NCBI GenBank assembly: GCA_024639165.1 | Contig: JAHEIX010000001.1 | Coordinates: 53,004 to 117,003 of the forward strand | DNA: 64,000 nt | Direction: 5' to 3' | Origin: UBA7446 sp024639165 | GTDB taxonomy: Bacteria > Bacteroidota > Bacteroidia > Flavobacteriales > Flavobacteriaceae | Shown here: in pieces, positions 25,132 through 33,915 of the stretch | Layout of the letters: each line of letters opens with the position of its first letter | How positions within the stretch are numbered: position 1 is the stretch's first letter | Position numbers and translations under genes: made by a program | The notes under the pieces: model-generated | Seen by the model: only the letters and a program-made list of their open reading frames with translations | Database searches by the model: none | Told to the model about the DNA's origin: nothing

Positions 25132-26271
25132 CTATTTTTTTGTTACGGCAGCACAACCTGCCATAGTGGTTATTTTAATCGCCTCGGTAGGCGGTAGTTG
25201 TTCGTTACGCAGCACTACTTCTGACACAACAGCTCGTGTGACTTCGGTAAAGGCAGCTGCAACAACTGTTTGTTCTTGCATGGCCGCAGGACGTCCAACA
25301 TCTCCTGCTTCACGAATGCTTTGTACAAGTGGCAATTCTCCTAAAAAAGAAATTTTTAAATCTTCTGCCAAATACTTTGCCCCTGATTTGCCAAAAATAT
25401 AATATTTATTGTCAGGCAACTCTTCGGGAGTGAAATAGGCCATATTCTCAACAATTCCCAGCACCGGCACTTGAATGTTTTTTTGTTGGAACATGGCAAC
25501 GCCTTTCTTGGCATCGGCAAGGGCCACAGCTTGCGGAGTACTGACAACTACTGCTCCTGTAATGGGTAAAGACTGCATAATACTAAGATGAATATCGCCT
25601 GTTCCTGGTGGTAGGTCAATCAATAAAAAATCCAACTCCCCCCACGCAGCATCAAAAATCATTTGATTAAGTGCCTTTGCAGCCATTGGACCACGCCAAA
25701 TAACCGCTTGGTCTGGTTTGGTGAAAAATCCAATAGACAACAGCTTTACTCCAAAGTTCTCAACAGGCACCATTTTAGAAACGCCATCGATGTTTTTTGC
25801 CAATGGGCGTTCATTAGCCACATCGAACATAATAGGCATGGATGGGCCGTAAATATCCGCATCTAGCACACCCACTTTGAATCCCATATTGGAAAGGGAA
25901 ACCGCCAGATTAGCCGTTACCGTAGATTTACCTACACCGCCTTTTCCAGAAGCAACCGCAATAATGTGTTGAATGCCCTCAATAGGTTTTCCCTTAATCA
26001 AATTGGGATCCTTTTTTTCAGTTGCCTTCACAGAAATATTCACCTTTACTTTGGCCTTTTCATGAACCTGATCATGAATGGCTTTCATGATGGAAACTTC
26101 CGTTTTCTTCTTAGCCTGTAATGCAGGGTTGTCCGTCTCTACATCAACCACCACTTCATCACCAAAAATATTGATGTTTGTAACCGCATTGGCTTCCATT
26201 AGGTTTTTACCTGCACCAGGCAAACTAATACGGGATAATGCTTGTTCAATTGCAGGGCGTGTAATTTTCAT
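25132..26271 (-). CDS. Mrp/NBP35-family iron-sulfur cluster carrier ATPase
   Basis: N-terminal FSCA/DUF59 domain (residues ~1-80) fused to a deviant-Walker P-loop ATPase (VASGKGGVGKSTVTANLA; LLIDLPPGTGDIHLS). The family (ApbC/Mrp) holds and delivers 4Fe-4S clusters. Oddly, after ENMAYF (residue 275) the usual CPXC cluster motif is missing: the segment reads TPEELPDNKYYIFG, with no cysteine pair. This may be a flavobacterial variant that uses other ligands or works with the neighbouring NifU-like protein. Length 379. Confidence 0.9.
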   Translation of the reverse strand: MKITRPAIEQALSRISLPGAGKNLMEANAVTNINIFGDEVVVDVETDNPALQAKKKTEVSIMKAIHDQVHEKAKVKVNISVKATEKKDPNLIKGKPIEGIQHIIAVASGKGGVGKSTVTANLAVSLSNMGFKVGVLDADIYGPSMPIMFDVANERPLAKNIDGVSKMVPVENFGVKLLSIGFFTKPDQAVIWRGPMAAKALNQMIFDAAWGELDFLLIDLPPGTGDIHLSIMQSLPITGAVVVSTPQAVALADAKKGVAMFQQKNIQVPVLGIVENMAYFTPEELPDNKYYIFGKSGAKYLAEDLKISFLGELPLVQSIREAGDVGRPAAMQEQTVVAAAFTEVTRAVVSEVVLRNEQLPPTEAIKITTMAGCAAVTKK

Positions 26272-26289
26272 TCAGTCTAAATAAGTTTA

Positions 26290-26297
26290 CAAATATA
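26290..26297 (-). promoter_or_regulatory. Candidate -7 box for mrp
   Basis: Minus strand TATATTTG, perfect, 18 bases before the mrp ATG in the gap after the alkyltransferase-like gene. It would drive mrp and the nifU-like gene apart from the trmB unit. The -33 region is weak. Confidence 0.5.
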
Positions 26298-26319
26298 ACA
26301 TATCGTGTGAAGACTAGGG

Positions 26320-26643
26320 CTATGTGTTTGGATTCCAAAAAACAACATCGAAGTTTTGGATTTGATCTTTGACAATTCGATGGCCCTCTTCCTCTAACAA
26401 TTGCTGCATGGTATTGATACCGCCAAAATGATGTTTCCCAGTAAGCATCCCTATGCGATTCACCACACGGTGCGCCGGAACATCGGGTTTGGCATGAGCA
26501 GCATTCATGGCGTAACCAACCGTTCGCGCGCTTTTGGCAGCACCTAAATATTTTGCGATGGTTCCATAGGTAGTTACCTTACCATAAGGAATTTGCCGTA
26601 CTACTTCATATACGCGTTCAAAAAAGTCATTTTGTTGTTGCAT
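26320..26643 (-). CDS. Alkyltransferase-like (ATL) DNA repair protein
   Basis: MGMT-fold protein of 107 residues (IPYGKVTTYGTIAKYLGAAKSARTVGYAM). In MGMT the acceptor cysteine lies in PCHRV; here the motif is PAHRV at residues 56-60, so it cannot take up an alkyl group. ATL proteins of this kind bind O6-alkylguanine and flag it for nucleotide excision repair. It overlaps the trmB 3' end by 17 bases, so the two are coupled. Confidence 0.9.
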   Translation of the reverse strand: MQQQNDFFERVYEVVRQIPYGKVTTYGTIAKYLGAAKSARTVGYAMNAAHAKPDVPAHRVVNRIGMLTGKHHFGGINTMQQLLEEEGHRIVKDQIQNFDVVFWNPNT

Positions 26644-27316
26644 CAGTAGGAAAGGAGAATTTTAGATAAGTAATGGGAATGCCTTGCACACGATACTGTT
26701 GCTCGTAAAAGGTTTGAATGCCAATAACATCTGCTGGGGCATGCACATATTGATAGATATCGTGATGTGCCATTAGTGGTTTTATGTCCCATCCGTCTAA
26801 AACACCTAGCGTATAGCCATGTAAAAAAGCGGCATCTGTTTTGAGATGTACAACACCTTCGGGCTGCAGTACTTGTTGATAGCTTCGTAAAAACTTTGGA
26901 TTGGTCAATCGGTGGTGTTTGCGCCTAAACTTGTACTGTGGATCCGGAAAAGTAATCCAAATCTCAGCTACTTCGCCTTGTGCAAAAACCGCTTCAATAA
27001 GTTCGATTTGCGTGCGCATAAATGCTACATTTTCAAGCCCTTCTTCAAGGGCTGTTTTGGCGCCTCGCCAAAAGCGCGCGCCCTTAATATCAATACCAAT
27101 ATAATTTAGTTTGGGGTTTTTTCTAGCCAAGCCTACGGCATACTCCCCCTTGCCACAACCCAACTCAACTACGATAGGGTTGTCATTTTTAAAAAAAGCA
27201 GCCCAACTCCCCTTGTGTTGAAAAGTGCCTTCAAGCAGTTCTGCTCGGCTAGGTTGAATCACATTTTCAAATGATTCGTTTTCTTTAAATCGCTTTAATT
27301 TATTTTTACTTCCCAC
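26627..27316 (-). CDS. trmB: tRNA (guanine-N7-)-methyltransferase
   Basis: Methylates G46 in the variable loop of tRNAs. SAM motif IVVELGCGKGEYAVGLA, then NYIGIDIKGARFWRGA and the family signature ITFPDPQYKFRRKHHRLTNP. Length 229. The start is GTG (MGSKNKLKRF), which matches the conserved N-terminus of flavobacterial homologues; there is no better ATG. It is followed by the ATL gene. Confidence 0.95.
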   Translation of the reverse strand: MGSKNKLKRFKENESFENVIQPSRAELLEGTFQHKGSWAAFFKNDNPIVVELGCGKGEYAVGLARKNPKLNYIGIDIKGARFWRGAKTALEEGLENVAFMRTQIELIEAVFAQGEVAEIWITFPDPQYKFRRKHHRLTNPKFLRSYQQVLQPEGVVHLKTDAAFLHGYTLGVLDGWDIKPLMAHHDIYQYVHAPADVIGIQTFYEQQYRVQGIPITYLKFSFPTDATTK

Positions 27317-27325
27317 AATGTTATT

Positions 27326-28402
27326 TTAGGCTGCATCTGTCAGACTCCCTTTTTCTAAAGTAAATGAAAACTCGGAGCCAATTTCTGATTGGCTTTCGAC
27401 AAAAATCTGTTCTTTATGCGCTTCAATGATGTGCTTAACAATGGCCAAGCCCAAGCCAGACCCACCCCTACGACGATTACCACTTTTATCTACCCGATAA
27501 AAACGTTCAAACAAACGAGGTAAATGCTCTTGCTCAATGCCTTCCCCATTGTCGCGCACACGAACCATTATTTTATCATCAGCTACAGACTGTACGCTTA
27601 CTTCGGTGGTACCTTTCTTTTTCCCGTACTTAATTGAGTTCATGACAAGATTTGTCAAAACCTGTTGCACACGCTCTCTGTCGGCATAAACTCCAATAGC
27701 TGAAGTGTATTTATGATCAAACTCAAGGCTTATACTGGATTTAACCGCTTGCATTTCTAATAATTCAAATACACTTTGAATTACTTCGAGTACATCAAAA
27801 TTTTCTAATTCTAACTGGGTGTCCCCTTTTTCTAGTTTGGTAAGCAAGTCTAAATCTTTGACAATGTATGTAAGCCGTTCTACTCCCTTATTGGCCCGCT
27901 CCAAATACTTTTCATTAACCGCCGTATCTTTATATGCTCCGTCCAAAAGGGTGAGTATGTACCCTTGGACCGTAAAGAGCGGTGTTTTGAGCTCATGGGC
28001 AATATTCCCTAAAAACTCACGTCGAAAAGAAGCTTGATCTTTTAGGCTGTTCAATTCAACGCTACGCTTTAATGCCAATTCTTTGAGGCTTTCTAGCAAG
28101 GAGTCCATATTGTCGGCAGTGAGAATATCGTGTATTTCGCCTCTAAACTCAGGTTCTAGGTCTTGATACAATTGTTTTATTCCTTTATATATGAATTTTT
28201 CAATCCTGTAATTAAGAACAAAAAATACAGACATAAAAATGATAAGACCACAGCCTATAAGCACTAGTGTTTTGTCTATACTAAAAAGGATTGTATCAGT
28301 AAAAGCATAGGCAAAACCCACGGTTAGCAACAGGACAATATCCGTTATTAATAACGATGTAATAAGTGAAAATCGATAAGACTTTATCGGTCTCTTGGCC
28401 AT
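27326..28402 (-). CDS. Sensor histidine kinase, PhoR-like
   Basis: Two N-terminal helices (about 12-33 and 40-62) with almost no periplasmic loop, then a HisKA domain with the phospho-accepting His in FLGNIAHELKTPLFTV and a HATPase domain with N-box NLVMNSIKYGK, G1 DNGEGIEQEHL and GGSGLGLAIVKHI. The tiny external part suggests it senses a membrane or internal cue, or a partner such as the PstSCAB complex. Partner regulator is encoded one base upstream. The PhoR label is by resemblance only. Confidence 0.92.
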   Translation of the reverse strand: MAKRPIKSYRFSLITSLLITDIVLLLTVGFAYAFTDTILFSIDKTLVLIGCGLIIFMSVFFVLNYRIEKFIYKGIKQLYQDLEPEFRGEIHDILTADNMDSLLESLKELALKRSVELNSLKDQASFRREFLGNIAHELKTPLFTVQGYILTLLDGAYKDTAVNEKYLERANKGVERLTYIVKDLDLLTKLEKGDTQLELENFDVLEVIQSVFELLEMQAVKSSISLEFDHKYTSAIGVYADRERVQQVLTNLVMNSIKYGKKKGTTEVSVQSVADDKIMVRVRDNGEGIEQEHLPRLFERFYRVDKSGNRRRGGSGLGLAIVKHIIEAHKEQIFVESQSEIGSEFSFTLEKGSLTDAA

Positions 28403-28403
28403 A

Positions 28404-29084
28404 TTAATTCACATATTTATACCCAACGCCTTTGACTGTTTTGAAGTGTTTATCTCCTATTTTTTCTCGTAACTTACGAATGTGTACATCAATGGTTCTG
28501 CCCCCAACAATTACTTCATTCCCCCATACCCTGTCTAAAATTTCTCCACGTTCAAATACTTTTTGTGGTTTAGATGCCAGCAAGGACAATAATTCAAACT
28601 CCTTTCGTGGCAAATTGAGTTCTAAGCCTTTATAGGATACCACGTATTCTTCTCTATTAACCACCAAATCTCCAACTTCAAAAGAGCTTTTTGAACTTGG
28701 GCCTTTGAATCGGCGTAGGATTGCTTTGATTTTGCTTAAAAGTACTTTTGGCTTAATCGGTTTTGTTATATAGTCATCTGCCCCTACCTCAAGACCAGCG
28801 ACTTGGGAATAATCTTCACTTCGCGCTGTTAAAAAAACAATGACTACTTCAGAGAGACTCGTGTTTTTACGAAGTTGTTCACAGGCTTCAATACCATCCA
28901 TTTCGGGCATCATCACATCCAGTAAAATCAAATGAGGCTTCCACTTATTGGCTTTTTCTAAGGCCTCCAAGCCATTCTTTGCCCTTTTAACTTGATACCC
29001 TTCCCCAGAAATATTGTAATCAAGTATTTCTAAAATATCGGGCTCGTCATCAACAAGCAAAATACGCGTATCCTTTTTTTTCAT
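28404..29084 (-). CDS. OmpR/PhoB-family response regulator
   Basis: Receiver domain with the acidic pair in LLVDDEPDILEIL, phospho-acceptor Asp in LILLDVMMPEMDG and Lys in YITKPIKP, then a winged-helix DNA-binding domain (LPRKEFELLSLLASKP ... TIDVHIRKLREKIG ... TVKGVGYKYV). I use the ATG at 29084 (MKKKDTRILLV); a start five codons earlier is possible. It pairs with the adjacent histidine kinase; this order and type is like PhoBR, so phosphate response is a guess. Confidence 0.94.
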   Translation of the reverse strand: MKKKDTRILLVDDEPDILEILDYNISGEGYQVKRAKNGLEALEKANKWKPHLILLDVMMPEMDGIEACEQLRKNTSLSEVVIVFLTARSEDYSQVAGLEVGADDYITKPIKPKVLLSKIKAILRRFKGPSSKSSFEVGDLVVNREEYVVSYKGLELNLPRKEFELLSLLASKPQKVFERGEILDRVWGNEVIVGGRTIDVHIRKLREKIGDKHFKTVKGVGYKYVN

Positions 29085-29100
29085 GCTATAATTGTTCAAC

Positions 29101-29108
29101 CAAATATA
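29101..29108 (-). promoter_or_regulatory. Candidate -7 box of the two-component operon
   Basis: Minus strand TATATTTG, perfect, 16 bases before the response regulator ATG. Confidence 0.5.
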
Positions 29109-29154
29109 AAAAATTATAGTGCTCCGATTAGTAACGGATTTAAAAAATCATCAA

Positions 29155-29162
29155 TACATTTG
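29155..29162 (+). promoter_or_regulatory. -7 box of the LuxE-like gene, six bases before the ATG
   Basis: TACATTTG, perfect, followed by ACTATT and the ATG at 29169. It covers the TTG that would otherwise be an upstream start, so it also decides the start codon. Confidence 0.45.
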
Positions 29163-29168
29163 ACTATT

Positions 29169-30104
29169 ATGAATCTGTTTGAAAAAGAGGCATTGTCCTT
29201 ATTCACATACCAGTTTGAGCACAACCCTGTATATCGTTCCTTCTGTGACTTGACCAATGTAAATCCTGCAGATGTGAAAAGCGCGCTTCAGATTCCCTTT
29301 TTGCCCATTACTTTTTTTAAAACACACCGTGTAAGCTGTAAAAAAGAAGATGCATTTGTATTTGAAAGCTCGGGTACAGGAGGTGTTTCAAGCAAACACC
29401 ACGTAGCATCATTGTCGCAATATGAAGCTAGTTTTCGAAAAGGATTTGCCCAGTTTTATGGTCAGCCAGAAGACTACCATATTTTGGCACTACTTCCAGG
29501 TTATATTGAAAGACCCAATGCCTCGCTATTGTATATGTGTCGTGATTTAATCAGTAAGGCAAAACAAGAATTCAGTGGATTCTACCTCAATCAATTTGAA
29601 GCACTACACAAGGCTTTGAGAACCTTAGATAGGCTGCAAAAACCAACTATTTTAATTGGAGTAAGCTTTGCGTTACTAGATTTTTGCGAAAAGTATCCCA
29701 TGCAACTACAACATACGACCATAATGGAGACAGGGGGTATGAAAGGAAGAAGAAAAGAGCTCGTAAGAGAGGAGTTGCACCAATTGCTCAAAAAAGGCTT
29801 TGGGGTTTCAGAAATTCACAGCGAATATGGCATGACCGAAATGCTTTCGCAAGCCTACTCAAAAGAAAAAGGGTTGTTCCGTCCGTCAAAAAGTATGCGT
29901 GTATTGATACGAGACATACACGAGCCAAACAAAGTATCCAATACAGGATCGGGTGGCATTAATATTATTGACTTATCCAATAAAGATTCTTGTGCCTTTA
30001 TCGCCACACAAGACCTTGGAAAATGCCATGCGGATGGCACTTTTGAAGTTTTGGGCAGATACGATGCTTCAGATGTTAGAGGCTGCTCGCTTATGACGGC
30101 TTAA
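29169..30104 (+). CDS. LuxE/PaaK-like acyl-protein synthetase
   Basis: A 311-residue member of the ANL-type LuxE family with the nucleotide loop FVFESSGTGGVSSKH, FSGFYLNQF, METGGMKGRRKEL and YGMTEMLSQAYS. Such proteins activate acyl groups as adenylates. In flavobacteria single-copy members occur without luciferase genes, and the acyl acceptor is unknown; a role in polysaccharide or lipid modification is possible. I start at the ATG at 29169 (MNLFEKEAL). Its 3' end overlaps tyrS by 14 bases. Confidence 0.86.
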   Translation: MNLFEKEALSLFTYQFEHNPVYRSFCDLTNVNPADVKSALQIPFLPITFFKTHRVSCKKEDAFVFESSGTGGVSSKHHVASLSQYEASFRKGFAQFYGQPEDYHILALLPGYIERPNASLLYMCRDLISKAKQEFSGFYLNQFEALHKALRTLDRLQKPTILIGVSFALLDFCEKYPMQLQHTTIMETGGMKGRRKELVREELHQLLKKGFGVSEIHSEYGMTEMLSQAYSKEKGLFRPSKSMRVLIRDIHEPNKVSNTGSGGINIIDLSNKDSCAFIATQDLGKCHADGTFEVLGRYDASDVRGCSLMTA

Positions 30105-31392
30105 CGACAAGCAGAAAATAGTTTTTCTTACCGCGTTGTAACAACACATAATTCCCGCAAATAAGGTCAGCAGCAGTGATATGCTTTGTCTCAGTAACCT
30201 TTTCTTTATTGACGGAAATGGAATTTTCTTTTAGTGCCCTTCGAGCTTCTCCGTTGGACTTTAAAAAGCCTGTTTCTCCTGCTAATGCATCTGTTATTGA
30301 AAGCCCATCGGCTGCTAATTTTTCAGCTGTTACTTCAGCTTGAGGAACGCCTTCAAAAATATCCAATAGTGTTTGGGCGTCTAATGTTTTAAGTGAGTCT
30401 GTCGTGGCCATACCAAATAAAAGTTGAGCCGCTTGCTCCACCCGTGCTACATCTTCATCGGAATGAACCATAGTAGTAACCTCTTGAGCCAGTTTTCGCT
30501 GGAGCAGTCGTTGGTGAGGGGCATCACGATGCGCAGCAATTAAAGAGTCAATTTTATCTTTGGTAAGAAAAGTAAAAATCTTGATGTATTTTTCAGCATC
30601 TGCATCAGAAGCATTAAGCCAATATTGATAAAACTTATAAGGCGATGTTTTTTCAGGATCTAGCCACACATTACCTCCTTCAGTTTTTCCAAATTTGCTG
30701 CCATCCGATTTGGTAATCAGCGGGCAGGTAAGGGCATATGCTTTACCAGAAAGCTTGCGTCTAATAAGTTCGGTTCCCGTCGTAATATTTCCCCACTGAT
30801 CGCTACCACCCATTTGGAGTAAGCAGTTGTGGTGTTTGTATAAGTGAAGAAAATCATAGCCCTGAATAAGCTGATACGTAAACTCTGTAAAAGACATTCC
30901 TTCTTTGGCCTCTGCCCCAAGGCGCTTTTTAACAGAGTCTTTTGCCATCATATAATTTACCGTCAGGTGCTTGCCAATGTCACGGGCAAAATCAATAAGT
31001 TTAAAAGAAGCCATCCAATCTAGGTTGTTGACCATTACGGCGCCATTTGGCTTGTTGCTGTCAAAATCTAAAAATTTTGATAGCTGTTTTTCAATACCGT
31101 TGCAGTTGTGCTCAAGCGTTTTATTATCCAATAAGTTCCGTTCAGCAGATTTTCCGGATGGATCTCCAATCATACCCGTTGCGCCACCCACAAGTGCGTA
31201 TGGTTTATGGCCATAACGTTGAAAATGCATCAAAATCATGATCTGAACCAAGCTGCCAATATGAAGCGAGTCTGCCGTTGGGTCAAACCCAATGTATCCA
31301 GATGTCATTCCCGTAGCTAGGGTTGCATCGGTTTCGGGCATGATGTCGTGCACCATTCCGCGCCATGTAAGTTCTTCTACAAATGATGCCAT
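30091..31392 (-). CDS. tyrS: Tyrosyl-tRNA synthetase
   Basis: Class I synthetase. HIGH-type motif in DPTADSLHIGSLVQI, the KMSKS-type loop as SDGSKFGKTEGGNVWLD, and a C-terminal S4 RNA-binding domain (NGEARRALKENSISVNKEKV). Length 433 is usual for the bacterial TyrS group. It has the best-spaced upstream promoter on this strand and no partner genes. Confidence 0.97.
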   Translation of the reverse strand: MASFVEELTWRGMVHDIMPETDATLATGMTSGYIGFDPTADSLHIGSLVQIMILMHFQRYGHKPYALVGGATGMIGDPSGKSAERNLLDNKTLEHNCNGIEKQLSKFLDFDSNKPNGAVMVNNLDWMASFKLIDFARDIGKHLTVNYMMAKDSVKKRLGAEAKEGMSFTEFTYQLIQGYDFLHLYKHHNCLLQMGGSDQWGNITTGTELIRRKLSGKAYALTCPLITKSDGSKFGKTEGGNVWLDPEKTSPYKFYQYWLNASDADAEKYIKIFTFLTKDKIDSLIAAHRDAPHQRLLQRKLAQEVTTMVHSDEDVARVEQAAQLLFGMATTDSLKTLDAQTLLDIFEGVPQAEVTAEKLAADGLSITDALAGETGFLKSNGEARRALKENSISVNKEKVTETKHITAADLICGNYVLLQRGKKNYFLLVVKPS

Positions 31393-31406
31393 GTACTAAT
31401 TTTTAG

Positions 31407-31437
31407 CAAATATAAACCTATGTTAACGAACCCGAAA
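31407..31437 (-). promoter_or_regulatory. Promoter of tyrS
   Basis: Minus strand: TTTC, exactly 19 bases, then a perfect TATATTTG, 14 bases before the ATG. Confidence 0.7.
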
Positions 31438-31445
31438 GACAGGGC

Positions 31446-31796
31446 CTAATATTTATTGTCAAGTAAGGGCTGAGGGGGGCCAACTGAGTCCTGTTCTTGT
31501 ATTGTTTTTAACCGGGATTCAACCTCCTCAAAAATGCGTGTGTACCGCTTCGACTTTGAGGCGTAATAGGTGTTGTTCTTTACAAAAGTAAGGCTGTCTA
31601 TTCCGTGAAACTTATACAAAGAATCTAAGGGAACATAATATCCTTCAGGAAAATTATTAGCCGCATTAATCAATGCCAAGTCAATGTGAAAATTAATGAG
31701 TTGCTCTTCACTCATTAAAGGGTCGGGTTTGGCAATCCTGTCTTGCGCACAAGCGGTCAACAATAGAGCAATACCATATATGTAAAAAATTCTCAT
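31446..31796 (-). CDS. DUF4296 lipoprotein
   Basis: A 116-residue protein starting at the ATG at 31796, with a lipoprotein signal (MRIFYIYGIALLLTAC, Cys16) and the DUF4296 core: EEQLINFHIDLALINAANNF then a YYVPLDSLYKFHGIDSLTFVKNN helix-turn pattern and SKRYTRIFEEVESRL. Function unknown. It overlaps the dihydroorotase stop by 4 bases (ATGA), hence is coupled to it. A longer frame to 31928 lies inside the upstream gene and is rejected. Confidence 0.85.
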   Translation of the reverse strand: MRIFYIYGIALLLTACAQDRIAKPDPLMSEEQLINFHIDLALINAANNFPEGYYVPLDSLYKFHGIDSLTFVKNNTYYASKSKRYTRIFEEVESRLKTIQEQDSVGPPQPLLDNKY

Positions 31797-33130
31797 CTCG
31801 TAAAGCTTAAAGGTTTGGCGAGATTGGCTTCTTTTATATTTCCATGCGCATACATTAGCGTCCCATTGAGAAATGTATGAGTTACAGCACCTCGTAATGT
31901 TGTTCCCTCTAAAGGAGACCAACCACATTTGTATAAAAGATTATCGCGCGTTATGGTTTGTACTTGATTTAAATCGACAAGAACCAAGTCAGCATAGTAA
32001 CCCGTTTTTATGTAGCCGCGTTCTTTAATAGAAAATAAAATGGCCGGGTTATGACACATCTTTTCTACTACTTTCTCGAGGGTGATTTTACCTTGGTTTA
32101 CACATTCTAGCATTACAGCCAACGCATGCTGTACCATTGGTCCTCCAGATGGTGCTTTTGTGTAAACTTGATCTTTTTCTTCCAAGGTATGTGGCGCGTG
32201 ATCGGTAGCAATAATGTCTATGCGATCATCGTTGAGTGCCTCCCAAAGTCCTGCTCTATCTGCTGCAGATTTAACAGCGGGGTTCCATTTGATATGGGTG
32301 CCTTTTTGAGCATAATCTTCATCAGAAAACCACAAATGATGAATACACACTTCAGAAGTAATTTGTTTTTTAGCTAAGGGCACATCGTTTTGGAATAATG
32401 CCGTTTCTCTTGCTGTTGACAAATGGAATACATGTAGCCTAGCGCCTGTCTCTTTTGCCAATGCTATGGCTTTAGAAGAAGATAAATAACAAGCCTCCGC
32501 AGAGCGAATGTCTGGATGGTGTTCAATGGGAATATCATCGCCATACTTATTAATATATTCAGCAAGATTTGCGCTAACGGTTTGTTCGTCTTCACAGTGC
32601 ACAGCAATAGGAAGTTGAAAAACTGAAAATATTTTTTTTAGGGTATCGGGATCATCTACTAGCATATTTCCGGTCGAAGACCCTAAAAATAGCTTTAAGC
32701 CAGGTGTCGTTTTCAGGTCAATTGCCTTTATTTCCTCAAGATTATCGTTGGTACCACCAAACAAGAAGCCATAATTAACCCAAGAGGTTTGGGCAGCCAC
32801 GTCTAGCTTATCATTATAGGCCTGCGCAGTGGTGGTTTGTGGATGGGTATTAGGCATTTCTAGAAAAGAAGTAATTCCTCCAGCCAGACAGGCTTTTGAT
32901 TCTGTTCCTATGGTGGCTTTATGCGTTAGACCAGGCTCACGAAAATGAACTTGATCATCTATGCAGCCTGGAAGCAAGAATTTACCCCTCGCATCTATTA
33001 CTTCCATATCGGAAGTTACGGGCATATTGGCCTCAATAGCTACAATGCGCTCCCCTTCAATAAGCACGTCTAGCAATGCTATTCGCCCCTCATTCACCAC
33101 TTTTGCACCCTTAATTAATATGTTACTCAT
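31793..33130 (-). CDS. pyrC: Dihydroorotase (class I-like)
   Basis: Amidohydrolase of the pyrimidine pathway, 445 residues. Blocks: LPGCIDDQVHFREPGLTHKA, ITSFLEMPNTHPQT, HVFHLSTARE, SEVCIHHLWFSDED and IIATDHAPHTLEEKD. The metal motif usually reads DxHxHxR; here it is D58-D-Q60-V-H62-F-R64, so the first metal-binding His is Gln. I believe this variant is seen in other flavobacteria, but it deserves a check. Middle gene of a coupled trio (glycosyltransferase, pyrC, DUF4296) with 4-base overlaps on both sides. Confidence 0.9.
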   Translation of the reverse strand: MSNILIKGAKVVNEGRIALLDVLIEGERIVAIEANMPVTSDMEVIDARGKFLLPGCIDDQVHFREPGLTHKATIGTESKACLAGGITSFLEMPNTHPQTTTAQAYNDKLDVAAQTSWVNYGFLFGGTNDNLEEIKAIDLKTTPGLKLFLGSSTGNMLVDDPDTLKKIFSVFQLPIAVHCEDEQTVSANLAEYINKYGDDIPIEHHPDIRSAEACYLSSSKAIALAKETGARLHVFHLSTARETALFQNDVPLAKKQITSEVCIHHLWFSDEDYAQKGTHIKWNPAVKSAADRAGLWEALNDDRIDIIATDHAPHTLEEKDQVYTKAPSGGPMVQHALAVMLECVNQGKITLEKVVEKMCHNPAILFSIKERGYIKTGYYADLVLVDLNQVQTITRDNLLYKCGWSPLEGTTLRGAVTHTFLNGTLMYAHGNIKEANLAKPLSFTR

Positions 33131-33852
33131 GTTTGTTTTTTAAATAAACTGCGCCATTTCATACCAATAATACCAAATATAGCCTCATTAATAATAGAAG
33201 TATTCATTTTTGAATCCCCTGCGGTTCTGTCGGTAAAAGTAATGGGGAATTCGACAATTCGAAAGTCTTTTTTCCACAACCAAAATTTAAGTGCAATTTG
33301 AAAGGCATATCCTTTAAATCGGATATCATCCAACTTAAGTGTTGAGAGTGCTTTAGTTTTATACCCAACAAATCCAGCCGTAGGATCGGCAACAGGCAGA
33401 CCAGTGATGATTCTGACATATAGCGATGCGCCAAGAGAAAGTACAATTCTGCTCAAAGGCCATTTGCGTACACGTATTCCTTTTTTGTACCTAGAACCTA
33501 TAACTACATCAGCCTTATTTCCCTCAAGTAGTGCGAGCATGGGTGCAAGTGCTTTGGGCGGATGAGAAAAATCTGCATCCATTTCAAAAAGATAGGTATA
33601 GCCTTTATCCATAGCCCACTTAAATCCGTGAATATAAGCTGGTCCGAGTCCTTCTTTATTTTGTCGTACCTCTAAATGAAGCTTGGGAAATGTTGCCTGT
33701 AAACCCTGAACAATATTAGCAGTACCATCGGGCGAGTTGTCATCAACAACTAGTATGTCAAAGGGAACAGGCAAATCCATAACAGCATGTATGATGCCTT
33801 GAATGTTCGCTGCCTCATTATAAGTAGGGATGACTACAACTGTTGCGTTCAT
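33127..33852 (-). CDS. Polyprenol-phosphate mannose synthase-like glycosyltransferase (GT2)
   Basis: A 241-residue GT2 enzyme of the dolichol-phosphate mannosyltransferase type: VVVIPTYNEAANIQGII, LVVDDNSPDGTANIV, the DXD-like EMDADFSHPP and a C-terminal ITFTDRTAGDSKMN. It has no membrane helices at its end, like the single-domain Ppm1 catalytic part. It would make a polyprenol-P-sugar donor for O-glycosylation of envelope proteins, a known trait of Bacteroidota (inference). Its stop overlaps the pyrC start by 4 bases. Confidence 0.92.
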   Translation of the reverse strand: MNATVVVIPTYNEAANIQGIIHAVMDLPVPFDILVVDDNSPDGTANIVQGLQATFPKLHLEVRQNKEGLGPAYIHGFKWAMDKGYTYLFEMDADFSHPPKALAPMLALLEGNKADVVIGSRYKKGIRVRKWPLSRIVLSLGASLYVRIITGLPVADPTAGFVGYKTKALSTLKLDDIRFKGYAFQIALKFWLWKKDFRIVEFPITFTDRTAGDSKMNTSIINEAIFGIIGMKWRSLFKKQT

Positions 33853-33903
33853 ATACAGCTAAAATACGCATTTAAATAAGTGGATAACCCTTAAAAATTT
33901 AGA

Positions 33904-33911
33904 TACTTTTG
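33904..33911 (+). promoter_or_regulatory. -7 box of the DUF4271 gene, four bases before the ATG
   Basis: TACTTTTG, perfect, followed by TGGT and the ATG at 33916; predicts a leaderless start. Confidence 0.45.
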
Positions 33912-33915
33912 TGGT

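Noticed and set aside
31797..31928. 44-codon N-terminal extension of the DUF4296 protein
   Set aside because: It lies inside pyrC, and the lipoprotein signal begins exactly at the ATG at 31796, in an ATGA overlap.
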